Source: an uncultured Cocleimonas sp. (lineage in GTDB: Bacteria > Pseudomonadota > Gammaproteobacteria > Thiotrichales > Thiotrichaceae). From it: a stretch of DNA of 15,497 nucleotides. Below, piece after piece: positions 7,482 through 14,146 of the stretch (positions are counted from its first letter, which is position 1; every line of letters begins with the position of its first letter). The DNA is taken from positions 1 to 15,497 of the forward strand of contig CALJIH010000049.1 of NCBI GenBank assembly GCA_937974135.1, given 5' to 3'. Under the pieces are notes generated by a model that saw only the letters and a program-made list of their open reading frames with translations, searched no databases and had not been told where the DNA came from. The position numbers were made by a program, and so were the translations under genes.

Positions 7482-7883
7482 ATGAAAGTGCACATAAGCA
7501 CTAATTATAAAATGCGAGTGAGAATTATAAATTTAAGACTAGCTCTAAATGCGCTATACCTTAGTGTGTTTGTGTTTATGAGTGCTTGCTCTGTCAGCGA
7601 TGCACCCAAGTCATCTTCTAAGAGTGTGGATAAAAAGACAGTCCCCACTACTGTAAAAGTAACGGGAAAAGAACTCAAACATTCTCATCCATCTAATCCA
7701 TGTACAGCCGCTTTAGATCATTCTCATGTGTTTGAAGATATAGAACATCAGCATAGTTATGATTGTGAAAATACAAATAAAATAATTAGTAACGCGCATG
7801 TGCATGAAGCCACTAAAAAAACCAGACGGTTCAGGCACGTTCATCCAAACGGTGCAAATAAACATTCACACCATAAAGAATGA
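7482..7883 (+). CDS. Histidine-rich repeat lipoprotein, two modules (small paralogue)
   Basis: A smaller predicted lipoprotein of 133 residues with lipobox MSAC and lipidated Cys36. Its C-terminal half holds two copies of the same His-rich module as the upstream gene, at about 67-95 and 106-130. Both keep the exact spacing of three HxH pairs (11 then 7). Module 1 has the Cys pair (Cys74 and Cys95, 21 apart); module 2 has Lys at the first position and no Cys. The shared architecture shows common origin with the upstream gene. The start is uncertain: ATG at 7482 has no good ribosome binding site, and Met11 (7512) would give a more usual lipoprotein signal length. A terminator at 7371-7411 separates it from its paralogue, so it is likely transcribed alone. 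A metal-binding envelope function is inferred, not shown. Confidence 0.78.
   Translation: MKVHISTNYKMRVRIINLRLALNALYLSVFVFMSACSVSDAPKSSSKSVDKKTVPTTVKVTGKELKHSHPSNPCTAALDHSHVFEDIEHQHSYDCENTNKIISNAHVHEATKKTRRFRHVHPNGANKHSHHKE
7680..7871 (+). repeat. Two copies of the His-rich module in the small paralogue
   Basis: Residues 67-95 and 106-130 align with the modules of the upstream lipoprotein without gaps between HxH pairs. They share little else with each other, which makes the fixed spacing more telling than simple histidine richness. Confidence 0.75.
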
Positions 7884-7952
7884 TGTGAATCACAATTAAT
7901 AATCAAAGAGTACGATTTACCAAAATCACCTTGGCATGCATAAATTCATACT

Positions 7953-7975
7953 ACGTTTTTATAAAACAAAAACGT
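7953..7975. terminator. Possible AT-rich bidirectional terminator hairpin
   Basis: ACGTTTTT (7953-7960) pairs perfectly with AAAAACGT (7968-7975) around a 7-nt loop, in the convergent gap between the small lipoprotein gene and purL. A T-rich stretch (GTTTTC) follows on the + strand. The stem is AT-rich, so termination strength is doubtful. It lies 10 nt 5' of G-rich site copy 4. Confidence 0.35.
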
Positions 7976-7985
7976 GTTTTCATTC

Positions 7986-8006
7986 AAAAGTAGGGGAGTG
8001 TCTTTT
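7986..8006 (+). repeat. G-rich interspersed site, copy 4
   Basis: The site reads AAAAGTA, GGGGAG, TGTC, TTTT: the only copy whose G run is interrupted by an A. It lies 17 nt past the purL stop in the convergent gap, again in the same orientation as the rest. Confidence 0.8.
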
Positions 8007-8023
8007 TTCTTCAATTAAATGTT

Positions 8024-11000
8024 TTAATCTACCCACACTCGCGCGTTTCTAAACATTCTCATCCAAGGACTATCTTCTTCCCAAATATCGGGATGCCATG
8101 AATTGGTTACTGTTCTGATAACGCGTTCTGGATGAGGCATCATGATGGTGAAACGGCCATCAGTGCTACAAAGACCGGTAATGCCCATCTCAGCACCATT
8201 TGGGTTCTCTGGGTAATGCATGGTTGGTTGTCCACTGTTATCAATATACCGTAAACTTACACCATTTTTTTCAAATGCCTGTTCAGCGGTATTATCACCT
8301 GAAAATACAGCGCGCCCTTCACCGTGAGCAACAGCTATGGGAATTTTTGTTCCCTGCATGTCTTTAAATAAGATAGACGGAGATTCCATAATCTCAACCA
8401 TTACCGCGCGACCTTCAAATTGTTCTGATTGATTGCGATAGAATTCTGGCCAATGTGTTGCACCTGGAATTAGGTCGCGTAAATACGAGAACATCTGACA
8501 ACCATTACACACGCCTAGGCCAAACACATCCTCGCGTGCAAAAAATGCACTGAATTCATCTTTAGCGCGAGGATTATGCAAAATAGTTTTCGCCCAACCG
8601 CCACCTGCTCCTAAAACATCACCATACGAGAAGCCGCCACAAGCGATAACGCCTTTATAATTGGCTAATGACACTCGACCAGAAATAACATCCGTCATGT
8701 GGACATCTACAGCTTTGAAATTAGCACGATCAAATGCAACTGCCATTTCTTGCTGACCGTTTACCCCTTGTTCACGTAAAATTGCTACAGCAGGTTTTGT
8801 ATTTAGATTGATATAAGGCGCAGCAATGTCTTCGTCGATATCAAAAGTTGTCGTGGCACTTAAACCTTGATCTTCACCATCATTGTATTCATCACCTAAG
8901 CGTTCAAATTCTTGCGCGGCACATTCGTCATTATCTCTTAGCGCTTGTAAGCGATAACTGGTTTCTGCCCAAATTTGTTGCAGTACAGAACGTTTTTCTT
9001 TGTAAATTTCTTGTCCTGATGAGGTTAAGATAATGTCATCACTAGTATTTAATGTACCAATAACATGCGAATAATCAGTGAGGTTATTGTTTGCAAGAAG
9101 CGCTAAAACATCAGCCAAATCAGTTTGGCGTACTTGAATGACAGCCCCTAGTTCTTCATTGAATAAGCTATCAATAGCATTCTCACCTAGTTTATCTAAG
9201 CTTACAGAAATACCAGTACGACCAGCGAAAGCCATCTCTGATAAAGTGGCCAGTAATCCACCGTCAGAGCGGTCGTGATAGGCAAGAATCTTTTCATCAG
9301 CATTAAGCGCTTGGATTGACGTAAAGAAATTAATGAGTGCGTTAGCATCATCGACATCTGGTGCATCCGCACCCACTTGTGAGTAGACTTGAGCCAGTGC
9401 AGAAGCCGCTAATCTATTTTTGCCTTTACCTAAGTCAATCAAGATTAGTTCTGTTTCACCTTTGTCTCGACGTAATTGTGGGGTTAAGGTTTTACGTACA
9501 TCCTCTACTATCGAAAATGCGGTGGTTATTAACGATAACGGCGCTGCCATCTCTCTTTTGATAACGCCATCAGCGGTGTTTTGATCCCAAACAGTCTTCA
9601 TCGAAAGGGAATCTTTACCGACAGGAATAGCAATACCTAGTTGCGGACAAAGCTCCTCACCAACCGCTTTTACCGTATCAAATAGCGCTGCATCTTCACC
9701 TTCATGCCCCGCTGCTGCCATCCAGTTTGCAGAGAGGAAGATATCTGAAATTTTTCCTATTTTAGCTGCGGCAATATTTGTAATGGATTCACCTATTGCC
9801 ATACGCCCAGATGCCGCAGGATTAACCAAGGCGATTGGTGTGCGTTCACCCAATGCCATAGCTTCACCGTTATAGCCTTGATAATCAGCACAGGTAACAG
9901 CAACATCGGCGACAGGAACCTGCCAAGGGCCGATCATTTGATCACGGTTTACCATACCGGTAATGGAGCGATCACCAATAGTAATCAAAAATGATTTTGA
10001 AGCGACCGTAGGTAAACGTAACACACGTTCTATTGCTTCTTCTAACTTGATATCCGTTAATTCTAGGGCTGGTTTATGATAACTCTTATGACTGACGTCA
10101 CGCGTCATTTTCGGTGGCTTACCAAGTAACATATCCATCGACATATCAACGGGGTTGTTCTCAAACAAATCATCGTGAACTTGAAGATGTTTTTCTTCCG
10201 TGGCATGACCTACAACTGCATAAATAGCCCGTTCACGTTCACATAAAGCTTTAAATGAGTCTAATTTATTTGCATCTATCGCTAAAACATAACGTTCTTG
10301 TGCTTCATTACACCAGATTTCCATGGGTGCCATTCCTGGCTCATCGTTTGGAACATCACGCAGTTCAAACTTACCACCGCGACCTGCATCGTTAACAATT
10401 TCAGGAATAGCATTTGAAATTCCACCTGCACCAACATCATGAATCCATAGAATCGGATTGTCATCACCCATCGCTACACAACGATCGATAACTTCCTGCG
10501 CGCGACGTTCCATTTCAGGATTACCTCGTTGTACTGAGGCAAAATCCAAGCTTTCAGCACTGGTGCCACTTGCCATGGATGATGCAGCTCCTCCGCCTAA
10601 TCCAATCAACATCGCAGGTCCGCCCAATACCACGATAGGAGTTTCGGTTGGAATTTCTTTCATCTCGATATTGTTAGGACGAATATTACCCAATCCACCT
10701 GCGAGCATGATTGGTTTGTGATAACCGCGAAGTTCCTTGTCTGAGGTGGCACCTGGGACTTCAGCTTCAAAACAGCGGAAGTAGCCCGTGAGATTCGGGC
10801 GTCCAAATTCATTGTTAAATGCTGCCGCACCAATTGGACCCTCGAGCATAATGTCTAAGGCGCTATCTATACGACTGGGTTTGCCAAATTCGACTTCCCA
10901 TGGCATTTCATAATCAGGAATTTTAAGATTAGAAACCGAGAAACCGCACAGACCTGCTTTTGGTTTTGAACCATTGCCAGTAGCGCCTTCATCGCGGATC

Positions 11001-11953
11001 TCACCACCGGAACCCGTGGCTGCACCTGGAAAAGGAGAGATTGCAGTTGGATGATTGTGAGTTTCTACTTTCATCAGCATATGCACTGCTTCTTCAACAT
11101 ACCCATATTCCTGAGTATCACTGTTGGGAAAGAATTTTGTTGCAGCTGAGCCTTCGACCACTGACGCATTGTCGTGATAGGCAGATAACACACCTTCAGG
11201 TGATTGCTTGTAAGTATTTTTGATCATGCCGAACAAGGTTTGATCTTGTTTTTCACCATCAATAACCCAATCTGCATTAAATATTTTGTGTCGACAATGC
11301 TCTGAGTTTGCTTGTGCAAACATCATTAGCTCTACGTCTGTTGGATTCCTCTCTAATGCTGCATAATTTGTAGCAAGGTAGTCAATCTCGTCATCAGACA
11401 GGGCTAAACCTAAATCGGTATTAGCTCTTTCCAAGGCTGCTTTGGCATTGTTGCCTAAATCAATTCTCTTAAGCGGCTTTGGTTCGGCATCAGTAAATAA
11501 TACTTCAGCATCATCTTCGTGCTCTAAAACTACTTCAATCATTCGGTCATGAATTTTACCCTTAATAAAGAAGCGTTGATCAGATGCGAGCTGCGTGAAA
11601 TCGTCTTTGTACTCTATAAAGTATGCTATGCCTCGTTCAACTCGTGCAACCTTATCTAAGCCACAATTATGAATGATGTCGGTGGCTTTACTCGACCATG
11701 GGGATATTGTCCCCGGGCGCGGCGTAACTAAAAGAAGTTCTCCATAGGGGCGACCATCTTCATCGCTTTCGCCGTAATGTAAGAGCTCTTTGAGTTGCTG
11801 AAGCTCTGTTTCTGATAAATCGTCTTTGGTCTTGACGAAATGCCAGTATCTCGCATGAATATCACTTAAACCGGTGAGTGATTTTTGTAAAGAATCAAAT
11901 AGTTTTTTCTTATTAAAATCGGAAAATGCACGGCTACCTTCGAGTATTAACAT
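8024..11953 (-). CDS. purL: Phosphoribosylformylglycinamidine synthase (FGAM synthetase)
   Basis: Catalyses the fourth step of de novo purine synthesis: FGAR plus glutamine plus ATP gives FGAM, glutamate, ADP and phosphate, in the cytosol. This is the long, single-chain form (1309 residues; E. coli PurL has 1295). Order: N-terminal PurS-like domain, linker with FAQANSEHCRHKIF, first synthetase domain with the KVETHNHPTAISPFPGAATGSGG-type nucleotide site (split here for length), second synthetase domain, and C-terminal class I glutaminase. The glutaminase triad is intact: Cys1149 in GVCNGCQ, and His1274 and Glu1276 in PHPERV. Their distances from the C-terminus equal those of E. coli Cys1135, His1260 and Glu1262. 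The start MLILEGSRAFS aligns with the E. coli N-terminus, so 11953 is well supported although no strong ribosome binding site is visible. It is monocistronic here. Confidence 0.98.
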   Translation of the reverse strand: MLILEGSRAFSDFNKKKLFDSLQKSLTGLSDIHARYWHFVKTKDDLSETELQQLKELLHYGESDEDGRPYGELLLVTPRPGTISPWSSKATDIIHNCGLDKVARVERGIAYFIEYKDDFTQLASDQRFFIKGKIHDRMIEVVLEHEDDAEVLFTDAEPKPLKRIDLGNNAKAALERANTDLGLALSDDEIDYLATNYAALERNPTDVELMMFAQANSEHCRHKIFNADWVIDGEKQDQTLFGMIKNTYKQSPEGVLSAYHDNASVVEGSAATKFFPNSDTQEYGYVEEAVHMLMKVETHNHPTAISPFPGAATGSGGEIRDEGATGNGSKPKAGLCGFSVSNLKIPDYEMPWEVEFGKPSRIDSALDIMLEGPIGAAAFNNEFGRPNLTGYFRCFEAEVPGATSDKELRGYHKPIMLAGGLGNIRPNNIEMKEIPTETPIVVLGGPAMLIGLGGGAASSMASGTSAESLDFASVQRGNPEMERRAQEVIDRCVAMGDDNPILWIHDVGAGGISNAIPEIVNDAGRGGKFELRDVPNDEPGMAPMEIWCNEAQERYVLAIDANKLDSFKALCERERAIYAVVGHATEEKHLQVHDDLFENNPVDMSMDMLLGKPPKMTRDVSHKSYHKPALELTDIKLEEAIERVLRLPTVASKSFLITIGDRSITGMVNRDQMIGPWQVPVADVAVTCADYQGYNGEAMALGERTPIALVNPAASGRMAIGESITNIAAAKIGKISDIFLSANWMAAAGHEGEDAALFDTVKAVGEELCPQLGIAIPVGKDSLSMKTVWDQNTADGVIKREMAAPLSLITTAFSIVEDVRKTLTPQLRRDKGETELILIDLGKGKNRLAASALAQVYSQVGADAPDVDDANALINFFTSIQALNADEKILAYHDRSDGGLLATLSEMAFAGRTGISVSLDKLGENAIDSLFNEELGAVIQVRQTDLADVLALLANNNLTDYSHVIGTLNTSDDIILTSSGQEIYKEKRSVLQQIWAETSYRLQALRDNDECAAQEFERLGDEYNDGEDQGLSATTTFDIDEDIAAPYINLNTKPAVAILREQGVNGQQEMAVAFDRANFKAVDVHMTDVISGRVSLANYKGVIACGGFSYGDVLGAGGGWAKTILHNPRAKDEFSAFFAREDVFGLGVCNGCQMFSYLRDLIPGATHWPEFYRNQSEQFEGRAVMVEIMESPSILFKDMQGTKIPIAVAHGEGRAVFSGDNTAEQAFEKNGVSLRYIDNSGQPTMHYPENPNGAEMGITGLCSTDGRFTIMMPHPERVIRTVTNSWHPDIWEEDSPWMRMFRNARVWVD

Positions 11954-12251
11954 AGAGATTTTTTGTCTTTAGGGGATAAGTGCCTATGATAAGTTTGCTG
12001 AGAATTTTTTTAAAGGTTTAATCAAATTAAATTAAAGATATGTTTCAATATTCTTTTAATTAATATCAATTAATCTTGTTAAAAAGTAATTTATAGATTA
12101 ATCATTTGAGGTATACTATAAATAGTTATTTCCATAAGCCATGTTTATGATTGTAACTTTATAGCTAGGGAGCTTGGCGCACAAAATAAATGAAACTAAC
12201 GTTTTTTAATCTTGTGCCATGTATGAAGTAAAACTAATAAAAGGGCCTTCC
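11954..12251. promoter_or_regulatory. Divergent intergenic region between purL and the first KTSC-like gene
   Basis: About 300 nt of AT-rich DNA. Near purL there is a direct repeat GATAAGT (11975-11981 and 11988-11994), 13 nt apart; it could be an operator. On the minus strand a weak TTTAAA, 17 nt, TATCAT arrangement could be the purL promoter. No E. coli-type PurR box is visible. On the KTSC side, GCACAA (12179-12184) and TTGTGC (12212-12217) form a 6-bp inverted repeat. TATACTATAAATAG near 12112 may hold a -10 element, without a clear -35. Confidence 0.3.
12241..12245 (+). promoter_or_regulatory. Ribosome binding site fixing the start of the first KTSC-like gene
   Basis: AAGGG lies 6 nt before the ATG at 12252. 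The upstream ATG at 12219 in the same frame has no such sequence. The paralogue downstream aligns from exactly this Met (MIKW against MVEW). Confidence 0.6.
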
Positions 12252-12497
12252 ATGATTAAGTGGATCAATGTCAATTCTAAAATTATGTCTAGAATTGCTT
12301 ATAACTCTGAAGTAAAAACAATGTATATTGACTTTAAAGATAGTACTGTTGATACCCCGTATGCTGGCGTCAACAAAGCATTATTTAAGTCATTTTGTGA
12401 GGCAGATAATATTGATGAATATTTTGAAACCTTCATAAAAAACAAGTGTAAAAAAGTCGAAATTGATATAGAAAATACTGTAAACATCCGCCTTTAA
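12252..12497 (+). CDS. Small KTSC-domain-like protein, first of a tandem pair
   Basis: An 81-residue protein resembling the KTSC domain, a small fold of unknown function found alone or fused to nucleic-acid-related proteins. The recognisable run is VNSKIMSRIAYNSEVKTMYIDF (split: VN at 7-8, RIAYN at 14-18, MYIDF at 24-28). It is followed by DTPY, V-x4-LFKSF and FIKNK. Start 12252 is chosen over the in-frame ATG at 12219 because of the AAGGG and the match to its neighbour. It has a C-terminal extension of about 14 residues (VEIDIENTVNIRL) that the second gene lacks. No signal peptide or membrane segment. About a third of residues are identical with the gene at 12652, with no gaps through the core, indicating tandem duplication. 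No function is proposed. Confidence 0.65.
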   Translation: MIKWINVNSKIMSRIAYNSEVKTMYIDFKDSTVDTPYAGVNKALFKSFCEADNIDEYFETFIKNKCKKVEIDIENTVNIRL

Positions 12498-12555
12498 GTA
12501 TTTATTTTGCAGGCAATATAGTTATTTTTTTCATAAACTTGTTAAATGGATAAAA

Positions 12556-12575
12556 GGTTCATTTTTTTTTGAACC
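12556..12575. terminator. Hairpin with homopolymer loop between the KTSC-like genes
   Basis: GGTTCA (12556-12561) pairs with TGAACC (12570-12575) around eight T. On the minus strand the stem is followed by TTTTATCC, which looks like a weak terminator and could stop readthrough from the rlpA-like gene. On the + strand no T run follows the stem. A second palindrome, TAATAC-CTAC-GTATTA, lies at 12608-12623 before the next gene. Confidence 0.35.
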
Positions 12576-12651
12576 ATATCATGTGTCAGCCTACCTATCT
12601 AATAGGGTAATACCTACGTATTAGATATATTAAAATAAACGGCGTTGTAGC

Positions 12652-12870
12652 ATGGTTGAATGGGCTTTTGTAAATACACATAAAATAAATCGAATCGGTT
12701 ATAACAAAGAGGTTCAGTCTTTGTATATTGACTTTGTTGGAAGTTTGACTGATACGGCCTATATCAAAGTGCCCGAATCACTATTTGAAAGCTTTAAAGC
12801 GGTAAAGTCACCTGATAAGTTTTATGATCAATTTATCGACGGTTATTTTGAAGTTTTAAAGTATGACTAA
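12652..12870 (+). CDS. Small KTSC-domain-like protein, second of a tandem pair
   Basis: A 72-residue paralogue of the preceding gene. Shared positions include M-x-x-W, VN, RI-x-YN-x-EV, LYIDF, S-x-x-DT-x-Y, V-x4-LF-x-SF and a final D-x2-[FY]-x2-FI. It fits the KTSC domain, of unknown function. It lacks membrane segments or a signal peptide. The gap of 154 nt from its neighbour, with a hairpin at 12556-12575 and a palindrome at 12608-12623, suggests separate expression. The ribosome binding site is weak (GGCG about 8 nt before the ATG). Confidence 0.62.
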   Translation: MVEWAFVNTHKINRIGYNKEVQSLYIDFVGSLTDTAYIKVPESLFESFKAVKSPDKFYDQFIDGYFEVLKYD

Positions 12871-12898
12871 TAAACTGACTTTATGATAATTTAATCAT

Positions 12899-13294
12899 TC
12901 ATTTAAGTATTTTCACCTGCACTTTCACAACCCCTAAACGTTGATCAGCAATTCTAACAAATGCAGTTTTCGATAAATCAATTACTCGACCTTTAACAAA
13001 AGGTCCGCGGTCATTAATCCTTACAATCACGCTCTTTCCATTGTTTAAGTTTGTGACTTTAACTCTTGTACCAAAGCGAAGTTTCTTATGTGCTGCTGTC
13101 AATGCATTCTGATCAAAACGCTCGCCATTTGCAGTTTGTCTGCCTTGGTATTTATCGGCATAGTATGAAGCGATACCTGTTTCGTAATATCCTGTGGTGG
13201 CTTGGCTTTTTGTTGAGCGATATTGTGAACAAGCGCTAAGACTCGCTATCAGTAAAAAAAGTAATAATCGTTTTGTCATATTTGATATGTCCAT
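12899..13294 (-). CDS. rlpA: Short RlpA-like lipoprotein (double-psi beta-barrel)
   Basis: An envelope lipoprotein with the RlpA double-psi beta-barrel domain. Studied RlpA proteins are lytic transglycosylases that cut peptidoglycan strands lacking stem peptides at the division septum. The signal ends in LSAC with lipidated Cys22. The domain covers about 38-130 with GIASYYADKYQGRQTANGE (split for length), the conserved His69 in AAHKKL, NDRGPF with Asp95, and GRVIDLSKTA. At 131 residues it lacks the C-terminal SPOR domain that targets longer RlpA proteins to the septum, so localisation may differ. The start may be Met1 (13294) or Met6 (13279); the latter gives a more usual signal peptide, and neither has a clear ribosome binding site. 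It is divergent from the LysE-like gene. Confidence 0.85.
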   Translation of the reverse strand: MDISNMTKRLLLFLLIASLSACSQYRSTKSQATTGYYETGIASYYADKYQGRQTANGERFDQNALTAAHKKLRFGTRVKVTNLNNGKSVIVRINDRGPFVKGRVIDLSKTAFVRIADQRLGVVKVQVKILK

Positions 13295-13346
13295 GCGCGT
13301 CGTTAAGCGGGATAGTTATGGAACTAAGTCACAATAACAGCTTAGC

Positions 13347-13377
13347 TGATTTTAAGTAGATGGTTTAGTTAAAATCA
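13347..13377. promoter_or_regulatory. Perfect 9-bp inverted repeat next to G-rich site copy 5
   Basis: TGATTTTAA (13347-13355) and TTAAAATCA (13369-13377) are exact inverted copies with a 13-nt loop. They end 3 nt before the G-rich site. It lies between divergent genes, so it is not a terminator for either and may be a protein-binding site. Confidence 0.45.
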
Positions 13378-13380
13378 CGT

Positions 13381-13401
13381 AAAAGTAGGGGGGTGTCTTT
13401 T
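13381..13401 (+). repeat. G-rich interspersed site, copy 5
   Basis: The site reads AAAAGTA, six G, TGTC, TTTT. It lies 86 nt upstream of the RlpA-like start and 70 nt upstream of the LysE-like start, in the divergent gap. Confidence 0.82.
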
Positions 13402-13471
13402 CTAGAATTTGAAATTGATAAAATACGCATTATTGATTGTCATGTAACACGTTCTAAATTACCCTCCAACC

Positions 13472-14107
13472 ATGACCTTTTTAATCATTAACATGGCGAT
13501 GCTCGCAGTGTTTATTCCTACTTTTTTCTTTGTTTCTCTGACACCAGGGATGTGCATGACGCTGTCTATGACACTCGGTATGACGATTGGTCTTCGTAAG
13601 ACATTGTGGATGATGGCAGGTGAGCTCGTGGGTGTGGGATTAGTTGTCGTGCTAACGCAAATAGGAGTTGCTGCAGTGTTATTGACCTATCCTGCATTGT
13701 TTATTGCGTTTAAATGGGGAGGTGGTTTATACCTAGCTTATTTGGGGTATGAAATGTGGCGTTCACGAGGGCGTTTGGCTATTCAAGAAAAAACAGATGT
13801 TAATTTACAAGTCTCTGGACGATCCTTGATATTTCAAGGGTTCATAACAGCGGTTGCGAACCCAAAAGGTTGGGCATTTTTTATTGCGTTATTGCCTCCT
13901 TTTATTGATCAAAATTTAGCCTTAGCACCCCAACTATCAGCGTTTTTAGTGATTATTTTGACTCTAGAATTAATCTGTTTAGTTCTTTATGCTTTAGGCG
14001 GTCAATCCTTGTCACACCTGTTACGTAAACGAGATAATGTACGTCTGATGAATCGGTTTGCCGGTACATTAATGGTTGGTGTAGGTATTTGGTTAATCGC
14101 GGGTTAG
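13472..14107 (+). CDS. LysE/RhtB family amino acid exporter
   Basis: An inner-membrane exporter of the LysE superfamily; characterised members export amino acids such as lysine, threonine or homoserine lactones. The substrate cannot be read from the sequence. It is 211 residues with about six hydrophobic segments (about 4-26, 38-68, 72-92, 116-143, 150-175, 193-210). Family signatures are visible: SLTPGMCMTL (22-31), where the usual PGP is PGM, then GLYLAYLGYEMWRS (85-98) and AVANPKGWAFF (126-136). The ATG at 13472 has no clear ribosome binding site; Met8 or Met10 are alternative starts that shorten the first helix. The gene converges on the TPR gene, with a small palindrome GTCAAA-TT-TTTGAC at 14118-14131 between them. 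Confidence 0.86.
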   Translation: MTFLIINMAMLAVFIPTFFFVSLTPGMCMTLSMTLGMTIGLRKTLWMMAGELVGVGLVVVLTQIGVAAVLLTYPALFIAFKWGGGLYLAYLGYEMWRSRGRLAIQEKTDVNLQVSGRSLIFQGFITAVANPKGWAFFIALLPPFIDQNLALAPQLSAFLVIILTLELICLVLYALGGQSLSHLLRKRDNVRLMNRFAGTLMVGVGIWLIAG

Positions 14108-14146
14108 GTATTGAGTTGTCAAATTTTTGACTGAAAAAACCAACAC

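Noticed and set aside
8024..11953. Several open frames of 60-90 codons on the opposite strand of purL and in another frame
   Set aside because: They are shadows of a clearly functional purL. Their residues show no recognisable domain and no ribosome binding sites were evident.
12141..12164. Seven-codon open frame upstream of the first KTSC-like gene, possible leader peptide
   Set aside because: Too short, no ribosome binding site and no attenuator structure after it.
88..13401. G-rich sites as KOPS, Chi or known uptake sequences
   Set aside because: They do not contain GGGNAGGG, GCTGGTGG, the Haemophilus AAGTGCGGT or the Neisseria GCCGTCTGAA core. A functional analogue remains possible.
88..13401. 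G-rich sites as intramolecular G-quadruplexes
   Set aside because: Each has a single G run; four separate runs within one strand are needed.
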